Below are positions 1 to 11,801 of a DNA stretch of 62,815 nt, in pieces. The position numbers were made by a program, and so were the translations under genes. This DNA is from Acanthaster planci (taxonomy: Eukaryota; Echinodermata; Asteroidea; Valvatida; Acanthasteridae), in contig NW_019091408.1 of NCBI RefSeq assembly GCF_001949145.1, positions 1,369,296 to 1,432,110 on the forward strand. Reading direction: 5' to 3'. Positions within the stretch are counted from its first letter, which is position 1, and every line of letters starts with the position of its first letter. Below the pieces are notes generated by a model. It searched no databases. It was given only the letters and a program-made list of their open reading frames with translations, and was not told the origin of the DNA.

Positions 1-277
1 TTATCTCTGTAGGGTGGGTCTCACATGTAGCCAGGAATTTTACGCTTGCGACGTTTACCAGCGACGAATTGTCGGTCCGCAGGGGCCCGGCTGCCTCCAT
101 ACCGCATGCAAACGAGTATCTGAGACGCCTGCACAGCTGAAAGGCGACCGTGGCCGCATGATTTGAACTGTAGCACAGAGATGTCCAGTTGGAGTCACCA
201 GGGAACCAGCGAATTAACACTCTCCCCTCATTGGCGGCAATGCCATTCACAAGTTTGATGTCAAAATCTCTGTTATC
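1..277 (-). CDS. SRCR-like receptor exon, cut by window edge
   Basis: This is an internal exon of a tandem receptor gene whose remaining exons lie to the left of the window. It reads leftward with no stop and matches the SRCR exon at 24821-25204 almost residue for residue, including the blocks AFQLCRRL, TDNSSLVNV and TCETHP. An acceptor AG (plus-strand CT at 278-279) precedes it. Two bases lead into the first full codon, so the intron is phase 1, as for the other SRCR exons in this window. SRCR domains are extracellular, disulfide-stabilised ligand-binding modules. No 76-base signal-peptide exon like those at 30787 and 54014 was found between 278 and 1000, so this may be an internal SRCR exon. 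Confidence 0.75.
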
Positions 278-838
278 TGTGAGTTCAGTATAAAATAAAT
301 AAGAAGCATTTCCACAATAAATATACCAGCCGAAAAGTACTGCTGCCCCCCATTCTTACTTGGCGCTTTGGGAGTTGTTCATCTTTCCTCGCTTTTCACC
401 TCTGCGGACTGGGTTCGATTCCTGGCTCTGTCCACATCTGGATTTTGTTTTCAGTCCCTACCTGATTTCGTGGGTTTTACCCAAAATATTCTCCCGAGGT
501 TTTACTCCCACCACTTAAACTAACTTCTCAATGTCTCCTTTCTACAGGTTTCTTCAGGCTTACGAGCTACAGTATCCAGGGCACTTTTAAGGAATCCTTG
601 GCTTCATTACCAGAAAGACTTTACAATATTGCCTCTTTTGTGACTGTATTATGTTACAGCTATAGACTTGCTGCCCTAATCAATGCACTCACACTCAGTG
701 CGTATAAACAGAGTGTCAGGGAGCAGTATACTGCTATCTCCAATGTCAGGGTTAAAAGCAATGTACACGATTCGCAGTCACAAAACCGGGACTGTCGAAT
801 TATCTTTAAATATCTTACTGTAAAGTAAGTACATAATA
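278..838. other. Intronic/flanking DNA left of duplication breakpoint
   Basis: No gene is recognised here. The stretch separates the partial SRCR exon from position 839, where homology to 34122 onward begins. It has no counterpart left of 34122, so 838/839 is close to a duplication breakpoint. A short open frame at 598-828 has no recognisable content. Confidence 0.5.
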
Positions 839-1116
839 GTATCAGACAATCTGCAAAATCTTTCCATATTATCTAGGCACTAAGGAAAGTAATGTGGTTC
901 ATGGATTCCATTTTTAAGACAAATTAAACGAGCTGCGCTTTGAGTGTTAAAATGAATGCTTTTCTGGATTTTTGGCAAAAGAAGTCAACTAAAACAAAGG
1001 AACAAGTCCGTTGAATGATACGCATAGTAAATAAGAAATCCATAAACGACCAATTTTGAAAAATTGCAGTACACGCAAATCGTGTACACGACCTTCAAAG
1101 GTTCAAAAAAGTCCTT

Positions 1117-4010
1117 TTAGAGAATTATTCGAGCCAATGCAGTAGCCTTATAGTACCGGTATGAGCAAGTAACCCTGAATATGGTGATCTCTCTCTTGGC
1201 TCTCACTCCTGCTGTCACTTCGGCAGTGTCGTTCATAAGCGTAGAGCCCAATGTGCTGGGAGGAACATCTGCCGCAGTGGCGGCAGCAAAAGAGAAGGGT
1301 GTGGATTTGAGGATCGGCGACTGAGGCTGCCCTAGCAGCACGCTTTCGATTGTGCTCAGCTGTCTCCTCAGCCAAACGGTCACCGATGAGGAAAGCAGAA
1401 CCTCTGACAACTGACAACAAATGTCCACCTTCAGCTGTCACTTGCTCTGTCCTCCCAGGAGTCGGCGTCGATGGCAAAGGCCTTCAAATGTCTTTTGAGA
1501 AAGTCCTTGAAGTTCAGCTTCGGTCTACCTTTGCTTCTTGCTCCTTTGACCAGTTCACCATAGAATACATGGCCGCTCAATCGTAGTTGGCTCTTCGTGA
1601 GTAGTGCCTCAACACCTCTTCGTCACTAAGACAGGAGTCTTGCCAGCGGGTCTTGAGAAGATGTCTTATCGGGTAAGTCTGAACGCATTGGAGTCTCTTG
1701 ATGTGGAGACGGTACGGGATGAAGGTTCCTGAAGAGTAGAGAAGGCAGGTGAGGACCACTGCACGGTACACCTTGCACTTGGTTGTAAGCCGGATGCCAT
1801 GTCTTTTCCAGGCCTTAGACTGGAGCTTCGCAGAGGCTGCTCTGGCTGCACTGATGCGCCTCTCCACTTCATTTTCCAGGTTGTTGTCACTGGAAACTGT
1901 GCAGCTAAGTTAGGTAAAGCTGTGTACAGCTTGGAGTTGGTTTCCATCTAAGCTTTCCATCTAAGCGTATACTGTGATAAACACCGCCCTGCTGTGGACA
2001 CAATTCCTGGACAGCACTGAGATAGATGGAGAATGGGGAGGGAGCCAACACACAGCCTTGCTTGACGCCTTGGTTCACAATGAACTGGTATGAAAGTGTG
2101 CCGTTAAGGGAGACTTGGGCCATCATGACAGTGTGAAGCTGAGAGATGAGACTGACGCTGCCTTCAGGACAGCCATTGCGACGCAGAGGAGACCAGACCA
2201 GAGACACTCCCTGTTCACCGTATCAAAAGCTTTGGTAAAGTCGATGAACACTATGTACAAGGGTACGTTCTGTTCGATGGCTTTCTCTTGCAGCTGCGGA
2301 AGCCACACTGCGACTCTGGGAAAACTGCATCAAGGATGGTTTTGAGGCGCTTGAGAATCACTTTGCCAAGCACTTTGCCATCGGTTGACATAAGTGATCC
2401 TGCTTGTTACCTTTCTTCTTGAAGATGGGGATGACGGCAGCATCCTTGAATTCCTGTGGCACAGACTTCTCATTCCAGATAACTGAAATGACCTCATAGA
2501 GAGCACGGGTGATCTGTTCTCCATTCTTGTAGGTTTCCGTTTGGATGCCAACCATTCCGGGAAACTTGAGGCCTGTAAAACTTCATCTATGAGCAGAGGA
2601 TCATCATCACTAAGAAGCACTGAACGCTAGTGATTCAGTCAAGAATCGAGATCAGCATTTGGTCTTTGGTTCAGGAGCTGGGGAAAGTGTGTCTGCCATC
2701 GTTTAAGTCAAGAGAGTATTGCCATCAGTTGCAAGCAGAGGGCTGGAATGAGTTTCTCCATGGTCAAAGACAGTCTTCAGTTCTTGGTAGCAGCCTCTGG
2801 TATCTCCAATGTCTGGCATTCTCTGAATTTCTTCAGCTTTCTGATCCCACCACTCGTCTTACATGTTTGTGAGCTTGCGTTGCAGTTTTGCCCTCACTCT
2901 GGTGAACTCAGATCTGGATCTTTGGCAGCTGGGCTTGGCGAGACAGGCCTGGTAGGCTTTGTGCTTGTCTTTAAGGAGCTCCGAGATGACGAAGTCAGAG
3001 TCATCAAACTAGCCCTGATTCCTACGCCTTGGGTGCCCCAGTACTTCTTTAGCAGCTTTGTAAAGACATGAGCTGAAGTTCTGCCACTCATCAGTAGCAG
3101 TGGAGTTGGTGGTTGGAGAGAAGCACTGACAGAAGGTCGTGTTGAGGTCTTTCGTAGCACAGGACTCCTTGAGTCGACCGACGTTGAGCTTCTTGCTGGG
3201 CCAGGGGCTGATCTCTGTCTAGGCTGTGGATGGAGACGTTGAGTCGGCACCTGATCATGTAGTGATCAGTGTCACATTCTGGGCCTCTCATGACCCTAGT
3301 GATGCACACGTCACGGGTCTTGTACTAATCAGAATGTTGTCCAGAAGATGAGCCTGTCCAGATCTTGAGTGTCCCCATGAGAAGTGATGAGCAGGCACGT
3401 TGAGCAGGGTGTTGGTCACTGTGAGTGAAAACTCGTTGCACAGTTCCTTTGCTGTTGTAAGATCCTCGTCCAAAACTGCGGAGGACTCCTAGGCATACAT
3501 CTTGGTTGCGTCCGACACTTGCGTTAAAGTCTCCAAGCACCACAATTGTACCTGTGGTGGTGATGTTCAGCAACACTTCTTTGAGTTCATAGTAGAAAGC
3601 AGCCATGTGCGCAGGGTCATGAGTCATCGTCAGAACATACGCACGGAACAAGGTAATGTGTGCGGTGGGGGAGGTGGCAAGACGTAGGGTCATCAGTTGG
3701 TCAGACACTGGGGGAGGCAGCTCAGTCAGCTGGGGCAAAACCAGTGCCAGAAGTACCCAGTAGCCTTGAACCCTTAGGGTTGCCAGACCAGAACAAGGTG
3801 TCGGTCTTCTCCCTCCTTTCTCCTGTGTCTGGGAGCCTCATCTCTGAATGCGCAGTGATGTCCTTGCCAAAAGCATCGAGCTCCTTGCCAAGCAAAGCAG
3901 CTCGTCTCTTCGGGAGGTTAGGGTTGTCGTCGAGGAGGGTTCACACACTCCAACATGCGACTTGTAGCTTTGATTTGCGGTTCCGCCCACTGAAAAGGAT
4001 AACCCGCTGA
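1117..4010 (-). mobile_element. Degenerate non-LTR retrotransposon (LINE), copy 1
   Basis: Translating the minus strand from 4010 to 1117 gives broken pieces of one LINE polyprotein. An EEP-type endonuclease with the motif VVLGDFNASVGRNQDVC lies near 3550. It is followed by reverse transcriptase blocks: IPIFKKKGNKQD near 2410, IVFIDFTKAFDTVNRE near 2240 and GVKQGCVLAPSPFSIY near 2070. A C-terminal region resembling the zinc-knuckle tail of such elements follows. Numerous frameshifts and stops show it is dead. The same insertion sits at 34282-37315, so it landed before the segmental duplication. The endonuclease resembles proteins often annotated as craniofacial development protein 2-like. The clade was not resolved. 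Confidence 0.85.
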
Positions 4011-4258
4011 CCGTGGGCAGCCAGGTAGGTTGATTGAAGAGTAAGCATTTTTTACCTCAAGTTTTTAGCGCCACCCTCGGATTGAGGCAGGCGGGGTATC
4101 TCTTGAAAAAGGCCGCCTGGTCGTCCAGGAAGGACCTCACAGCACCGTCACCCGTCGGAAGCTGTGCAACCATCACTCCTGGTTCGCACAAATGCAAGTT
4201 CTTGGTAAAGAATATGAATAAATTTTCCTTGCTTTTCACATTCATAATGAGGTAACAA

Positions 4259-4475
4259 CAGTGGCGTATCCAGCTTGCAGGTGTGGGGGGAGGGCAAATT
4301 CAAAAACAAATTCACTTTCGGGCTCATTCGACATGATAATGGGCGAAGATAAATATTGCCTATTAATTTGCAAATGAATATACCGATTAGTTTTTTTCCT
4401 ACTCACCTATGAAGTATTCTCAGTTGAAAAAAAGGATTAAAAAAAATCCATCAGCCCCCGCTGGATACGACATTG
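4259..4475. mobile_element. hAT-like MITE, copy 1
   Basis: A 217 bp non-coding element has imperfect 16 bp terminal inverted repeats: cagtggcgtatccagc at the left and its near complement gctggatacgacattg at the right (two mismatches). Flanking 8-mers GGTAACAA and AGTAACAG share the central GTAACA, which suits a decayed 8 bp target duplication. CAG-type termini and 8 bp duplications are typical of hAT elements. No protein is encoded. Confidence 0.6.
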
Positions 4476-6149
4476 AGTAACAGCAGAAATTACTGTACAC
4501 ATAGGAGACAAAACCATTGTCGTCCCCTTGCTGATACGTCGTATAATTATAATGCAATTACTGCGGAATCAATAGGAAAACACGAAGCCAATTATTTTTA
4601 AAAACTCATTTTGGCTAGAGTGAAAACGATTATTTTTCAAATTTCAATGGACAGACAGGGAATGACTAATGTTGTTCTGTGAATAATTTGCATTCCCCCT
4701 TGCAATCCCCACCCCCTGCATTTGCGTTATGTCATTGCCATGACTATCAGGAGTTCGAAGGGAATGATATGCGCAGTAGGTTTTCCTATTACTGTTTTCG
4801 TAGGTTTTGACGCTTTATAATGCATGAAGTAACAATGGGAGGTACACAAAGGAAAGAAAATGGTTGCCTTCCCCTTGGTGATACGTCATATATAATGCAC
4901 TTACCGCGGAATCTACAGAAAATATTCAGTTTGGTACTGTTAAATTAATCGAGCAAAAACGACTCGTTTCCAAATATTAATGGATAGACAGGGTATAAAC
5001 ATTGTTTTGTGAAAAAATTGCAATTACCCCCTTATCCCCCCTGCGTTTGCATCAAGGTTCAAATAGAAGGTTTTTTAAATTATTTCCTGTATTGGCCTGC
5101 TACAGCACAGTGACTGAAAAAGAACTGGTCTACAAAGCGTCTCCAGAAGAAGTAGCATCCGTAGAAAGAAGAAAGGAAAAGCCAAATCGAAACAAAGACG
5201 TCTACCTCTGTGATTCGAACTGTTTACAACATTCATGTACATGTAGTGACATCATGCACGTAGTACAAGATTAGAGCAGTGATTCGAAATAATTATTGTT
5301 TCAAGTATCAAATTGTATAAGCCCTGCATGTAAGCTGTTATATTCCACTCCCATTTTTCTATATAAATATACATACCAAATTCCCCTTGAAACAGCTGAG
5401 CCTTTTTTTTTCGGAAGACGCATGGGCGAGCTAAACGGTGACATAATAATTACGGTTTGAAGTCAGCGTGCCGTTTGGTTTGCGTGATAAGAAATCGTAG
5501 AATGGCCACCGTGAAAACAAATATTTTCAAAGTAGTGAAGTAACTATATTAGGACCGTCCAAAATGCATGCTGGAAAGCTACATTCACAGTCTGAAGGTT
5601 AATTTTAAAGCATTGATTAAAGCGTCATTATCGCGACATCCTATATGCTCTACACAAGGACCTTTGAAATGGGAACAAATATTTTTATGCAGCTTTAAAA
5701 AAATTGTGCTAGTATCTCAAGAAGCCAAAGTATCCACATACATAAGTATTTTGTACTAATTGTTTAACATTGGCCTAGAATAACTACGTAAAAAGTGTGA
5801 TTGAACGAGAAACTTCACCCTAACAAAGATTTTCCCGTATAATAATTAATCTTAACCCGTACCAGCATTCTCTGCCTCATTAACTTTAAACATACATAAT
5901 GTACGCATACATAATGTAAACATTCAACATTCAGGGTCTACCATCGCATGACTGTTGAATAAGGTGAAAATCAATTGCTTTAAATTACGAAATACGCCCA
6001 AAAGAGCGGTTCCCACGCACGTAATACAGCTTGGAAGTAGACACAGTGGCAAAATCCATGTTCAACAGTATCATGAAATTCATCAAATATTTGAAAGATA
6101 ATGAAATTTATACAACTTCAAAAAGATTGTACAGACCCTCGCCGATGGA
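4476..6149. other. Intergenic DNA with Polinton empty site
   Basis: No gene is recognised. Position 5343-5348 (ttccac) corresponds to the point where the 10.76 kb Polinton-type element sits in copy 2. Sequence on both sides (gctgttata to the left; ccatttttctata and acagctgagcc to the right) is continuous here, so this is the uninterrupted, pre-insertion arrangement. A short shared frame (TVTEKELVYKASPEEVASVE, about 5111-5270) is also open in copy 2. It resembles no family known to me. Confidence 0.6.
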
Positions 6150-7778
6150 ATAATCCATACCAATTGGAAAATTGTCTTGGAAACCACCTGACATAAAACA
6201 ATCAAGGAGTCAAAAAGCACAACAGCTAGGTAGACAAAAAGAAGTCTGACCAAAATAAGCAGACGACTGTTCCCCAACATATTCATTAAAATAATATTTT
6301 TTTCTTGTCCAACGGATGATGGTCCAAGCTGTAATCATTTGTAAAAACTGGTTTATTGTTGGTTGCTTGCTTACCTGATAGGGCTCCAATCTTTTCCACT
6401 CCACGGGATAACATCAAAACCAAGTGGATAAAGAAGGCGAAGGGTCCCACTCCAAACATTTTTCTTCGAGAAAATCCTTTCCGTTGCACCCGAGCATAAA
6501 CACTTCGGCAAACGGAAACTTGTATATTACTCGTCAGTTCCTTTGAATAAATGGTGGTGTGGTCATACGGCAGGCTGCACTTATATCTCGTAAAACAACA
6601 CATACAGCTCATGTATTAAGCCCAGCCATCGTGGGCGTTTCCGCACTGGCAGCTGTGCGTCTCATTGGTTCAAAAGCAGCTGCATCTGGGTAATAATGCA
6701 GTGCACAAGGCCTGAAAGGTATCTTCTAATTGGCCGTCACAGTGTTGGATATAAAGTCTGTTTGTAATAATCGATTCATGATGCCTCTATATGAAATGAA
6801 TGAATTCCAATTTGGAGTGGCCAGTACCGTTGAAAGTCGAATTTGCAACTGTAAATCATGATTTTTAGGTCGTCTGAAGCTATAAAATATTCAAGTTCCA
6901 TTCATGGCAAATTAAGCCTTGGCGAAAATAAATCCTTTAATTCCTAAACCGCCACAGTGTGACAAAGGAACATTTCATTGAGAGGTTGGTTCTTAAGTCT
7001 TCATAAGACGTGAGAGACGCTTAAGACGCCCACATCATCTGGAGGATTGTGAAAAAATTACATATACTTTATGTTACTCAAAAATCTTTTTATCAGTCTG
7101 CCATTTCCGTTTCGATTCATGATGGCATATGTTTGGTCGCATTACAAAATTTGCACATATCACAGCGAAACAAATCTGTGCTGTTTTTTGTTTGGGTTTA
7201 AAAGGGCAAGTTTCCAATGCATGTACTTTTTATCGTCCGGATTTCCTAAGGGAAACAATTTGCATCTATATATTTTAAAGATAATACCAGCCACAGTGTT
7301 AAAGAATAAACAATTTTGAAAATACGAAAACCGACGTGCTCTTTATAGGTTTTTATGCTAAGAGACATAAATGATATTTTTGCTCAGTTATTCTTATTTT
7401 GAAAGAAAGATTTGTTACAGTCTGAAGTAAACATCCAAAATTGTTTACGTACAAAGTTGTTCAATCGTGCGCAGCTATTTCTGTTGCCAAAGAGGGCAAG
7501 AATCTTTAAAATGCAAGGTATTACGTAAATACTGTGTTTCAATGTTGACATTTCACAGACGTTGTATAGGGTTGGTTGTTCACAAATTCAAACACAACAT
7601 CAGGTACAGCCCGGTATCTCTTTTAAAATCGTTCCAGGTATATCTCCATTTTTAAAAATCTTGTAACTTCATCTGTGATTTCATCCTGCATGATCAGATG
7701 CAGCTGCACAAAACCAAACACTAATTTTTTTTTCATCCCAGGCACACTATGCATGGTAACTTTCATACCACACAATAT

Positions 7779-7857
7779 GAACATCTAACAAAAGAAGCAC
7801 GGTGCAATAACAATGGATACACATTGTTGGTGCATGTGTTTCTTTTGTTAGATGTTC
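7779..7857. repeat. Near-perfect 79-base hairpin
   Basis: Two perfect 18-base arms (gaacatctaacaaaagaa at 7779-7796 and its complement at 7840-7857) are followed inward by further pairing, with caatg and cattg closing on a gataca loop. The stem is about 37 bp with only a few mismatches and bulges. The size and shape fit a pre-miRNA-like foldback or a very small foldback MITE. Only a conserved expressed arm could separate the two. Confidence 0.6.
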
Positions 7858-8255
7858 GTAGTGTCATCCACTATCAGATGCTTGAGGTTCTCCAAATACC
7901 CCTTGTTGGAAATTACATTTGGTTGATCTTGTAATTTCTGTAAATTCACTGTTCTTCTTTCAAGTCTGCAGAAGTTTGCTTTCCATCTTCATATTGATTA
8001 ACTTTAACAAGAAATTGAGAAAATACAAATTTCAAAATTAATGAAGTTCAAATTTCATTTAATTATGACTTCATTGTAGCATCTTCATTGTAGTGCATTC
8101 ACATATAACTTTACAACTATTCAAAGTTCTAAAACCTTGATTATCCTATTGAAATTCAATTGATTTTGTAAGCCCTTAAGACTCATGGGAAGGAGATTAA
8201 CATCATAAGTAATGAAATACAAATTCTATTTATAAAACTTTAATATTTCCAAATT

Positions 8256-8502
8256 GGTCACTTGGGAGACATTTTGTGGTAAATTTTTCAACATAAGGGA
8301 GATATCAGTCATTAGGGAGACATTTCAATGTCTCCCTAATGCTCCAACTACCAAAAGGAGGAACATTTTGACAGATAATAGGTTAGGGTCTAAAAAAACA
8401 TCCAAAGTTTGGTTAAGATCAGATTAGGAAATATTGAATTATGGGACGGTAAAGTTTGAAAAATTTTGTGCACGTTCCTATGGGAATGTCTCCCAAGTGA
8501 CC
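8256..8502. repeat. Nested inverted repeats
   Basis: The outer arms are perfect 18-mers: ggtcacttgggagacatt at 8256-8273 and its complement at 8485-8502. Inside lies a second perfect palindrome, cattagggagacatt at 8310-8324 and its complement at 8327-8341, with a 2-base loop. Inner and outer arms share gggagacatt, so one small hairpin seems to have been embedded in, or generated from, another. This looks like a foldback or MITE structure. No coding potential was seen. Confidence 0.65.
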
Positions 8503-9463
8503 CATTTTTGGTAATAATAATTCTTACTAAAATGAAATTTATTCTGGATTTTTCTTTCATGTAAGCCAAAGAAACCCTTGTGGAAGATTTTAACATTACA
8601 ATTAATGAATTTTTTAAAGGAAAAAAAATTAATTGTAACTTCAATGTAAGTTGATTGTTTTTTTGATTTACGAAAGCTTGAAAGGCCTCATTTTACTGAT
8701 GTTAGAATGCACTGAGGAATTCTGATGAAATATGCGTTTTTATTTTTGCCAATATGATTTTGCATCTGATTTGCGCTTTAGACGGAAACAATTCAAAGAT
8801 ATTTTGTGTTTGAAGAATAAAGAAAAAATCCCTTAGAAATGGAATTGTTAGTGCAGTCGAATGCTTTCTTGGTAGGCGTTTTGTGCCAAGCATCTAAACA
8901 TGTTATAAAAACAAAATATTAACTACTTAAACAAATGTATAATATCTAAACACATAGGTGTTGTACTGATAAACACCATAGGTGGAGGAAATGTTTACAA
9001 ACTGATAGCAAGATAATGTTTACAAAAATGTTTTGATTCTAAACACTGTTTTTGTAGTGTACATAGGATCCAAAAACGATTTACGGTTTTGTTGCAGTTT
9101 ATTTTCAAACCGGAAAATTTAATTAAGCTGAAACCGTATAAAAATCTACCCCTTGTGTTTATTACTAATACCTCTTAGAACAAAGATATAAATGTTTTTT
9201 TGGCATTAAACTTGTTTAAAACCAGGTAAATGATAAAACAAATCGCGATTATTTCACGCTGTCAATGGATTCGTAAACCCAGAAGTAAATAGAGCACGTC
9301 AAACTTAATCTGCATTAATAAAATTAAAAACCTTGACCCGATTATGGATCGGAACAAAATCGTGGGTCGATAAAAAGTTTTACATTCTACCTTTGCCAAG
9401 GTCGATGACAAACTTTTTATCATCGGCTTTCAATCACTGACAGGACCATTTCCAGATCATGAA

Positions 9464-10947
9464 CTTGTAAAAATTCAAATACGCAAATCTGCGATTTTCC
9501 GCTTTTCATCATCGATAGTCACTGTATTGAGAAAAGCCTATGGAAACTGGATTTAATATATCATTTTAGTGGTTTTCAAATTTTGTTTGAGAATAAAAAA
9601 TAGTTTGAATTTTTTCTTAAATTTTCATTTAAAACAAGAGAATATAACAGAAATTTTATAAATTTTACTCAGTATGAGAATCTAGATTTAACCTGATATT
9701 TTTGCATCAAAATTTCTTTTACAAGGGAAATGATACATAATTCTTATAAAATCCAACACTTCAATGGACTTGTGAATCGAGAAATAAATTAAGCTGCAGT
9801 TAATTCGCATAGAACTCGTTGGACCAGATAAACATCCATTATTCTGGCCTTGGAGAGTAACGGTTCCCCCCATCCAGATAGTTAACCAGCACGAGACATC
9901 AATATGGGTTCAAAGATTTATTCCTTGATGACTGTTCGTGAGGTAGAACTGTAAATAAACAAAGTGACACATGTGATGTGACACGTGATTTTAGGCCAAG
10001 GTGTTTTTCAAAGTACATGTAAGTAGACCCTATGCATGGAAATTTCCAAAAGGGTGTTACGGCAAATTCACCTTCTTGTGCATAAACAGTATTGAGGCTG
10101 ACGCTTCTAGCACCAAACTTTGGATTCAATCAATCTCATAATACAATGAAAAACATGCAGTACATAGGTACACACACTATATGAATACAAGCAGAGTAAA
10201 AACGAACATGGCTGTCCCAGATAAGATTAGAAATGACTATTAAACTTATACAATTAGGGGTACCGATTCAACGTTGTTTACATCTAAAACCAAACTTAAT
10301 TATCAAATTATCATAAAGGAAACTCACTGGCAATTATGGGAATGCACCTACAGTAAAACAGAGAGGGAACACTAACAAATGAAACTGCGGTCAGCACACC
10401 CGTGCTTTGCCAGACCTTTGATGATCGGAGGTGAAGATTCCTAAAACCTTATAATAACGTCTTGGAATATGACGATTTTTACACACATCAGCTAAGCTTT
10501 GATTTTAAATATATTGGCTAAATAAGGTTGGTAGATGCAGCTCATAGTCAGAAGACATTAAAAAAAATTATTTGACATGAAGTGATGATGATGGTATCAA
10601 GTGCTTTACTACATGTATTACTCTCTGGATATTTATTAGATCCCTGCACAGGTCAGTTTAGACCTCGAATAAAAGGGGCCCAGATAAATCACACTTTAAG
10701 TGGACTCGCAGATAACATTATGTCCTCTGCAATGGCATCATGATGATGTCAAGGAGTGATGGCAGACTGTTAGATTCGTTAACATACTTTTTCCTTTCTT
10801 CTGTTTTCCTTCTGACATTCAAAACGAAACGAAATGAATGCATAGTAAAAGAATGTCACAGCTGAATCAGAGTAACCACATTTCTTTTCAGTCTCTTCCC
10901 TGGCAGGACCATATGATTGCTGTTGGCCATTGTAGTTTTGTATTAAT
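9464..10947. other. Intergenic DNA, duplicated at 49967-51430
   Basis: No gene was recognised. The stretch is colinear with copy 2, with small indels. The short open frame 9899-10129 (minus) is conserved in copy 2 (50402-50632), but the neighbouring non-coding DNA is equally conserved, so this is no evidence for a protein. Confidence 0.5.
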
Positions 10948-11801
10948 CATGGAGGAAGGGCACAGAAGGAGTTGTAACTCGGGCACTTCAAAGCGTCCAA
11001 TGATGGTCGCCGCCGAGTCTGACAAATAATAGAAAATATTCCAAAAATGCCTCATTGCTGCATGCATCTTAACTGGACAAGCGGGGCCAGTAATAACCTG
11101 GCAATACTTGTAGTTTTTTGCTTGCAATTAAATACAAACTATCAATGTGACCAAGAAATAGAGAGAAAAAACTCCTAATATTAGACGTACTTTTGCCATC
11201 ATAAATAAACGTTTTAAATTTTGACACACTGTTTCATTATCCATGCAAAGTTTGTTATTCTAGTCTNNNNNNNNNNNNNNNNNNNNNNNNNNNNNNNNNN
11301 NNNNNNNNNNNNNNNNNNNNNNNNNNNNNNNNNNNNNNNNNNNNNNNNNNNNNNNNNNNNNNNNNNNNNNNNNNNNNNNNNNNNNNNNNNNNNNNNNNNN
11401 NNNNNNNNNNNNNNNNNNNNNNNNNNNNNNNNNNNNNNNNNNNNNNNNNNNNNNNNNNNNNNNNNNNNNNNNNNNNNNNNNNNNNNNNNNNNNNNNNNNN
11501 NNNNNNNNNNNNNNNNNNNNNNNNNNNNNNNNNNNNNNNNNNNNNNNNNNNNNNNNNNNNNNNNNNNNNNNNNNNNNNNNNNNNNNNNNNNNNNNNNNNN
11601 NNNNNNNNNNNNNNNNNNNNNNNNNNNNNNNNNNNNNNNNNNNNNNNNNNNNNNNNNNNNNNNNNNNNNNNNNNNNNNNNNNNNNNNNNNNNNNNNNNNN
11701 NNNNNNNNNNNCTATGGACATACCGGGCATGCCAGAAAGTGGTAATCGGTCAGATGTTATAGCCCGGGCAGTTCAAACTCCTTCTGTATCCTTCCCCCAT
11801 G
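10948..11801. mobile_element. DNA transposon with catggaggaagg termini (gap inside)
   Basis: The left end reads catggaggaagggcacagaa and the right end is the near complement (ttctgtatccttcccccatg). Inner sequences of both ends match the element at 15838-16745. The copy-2 counterpart (around 51436-51450) lacks the block, so this is an insertion made after duplication. The middle 445 bases are N. The first 30 bases of the two ends are similar; beyond that the ends differ. No target duplication is clear and the superfamily is not assigned. Confidence 0.65.
11267..11711. other. Assembly gap
   Basis: There are 445 consecutive Ns inside the transposon at 10948-11801. Open frames drawn through it are artefacts. 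Confidence 1.

Larger units (their letters stand above)
6150..9463. other. 3.3 kb segment present only in duplication copy 1
   Basis: In copy 2 the flanks of this block are directly joined at about 49960. The block is AT-rich, has no recognisable gene, and contains several strong hairpins (7779-7857 and 8256-8502). I cannot tell an insertion here from a deletion in copy 2. No clear terminal repeats or target duplication were seen at its edges. Confidence 0.6.

Noticed and set aside
11221-11745. Long open frames on both strands
   Set aside because: They run through 445 Ns and have no real content.
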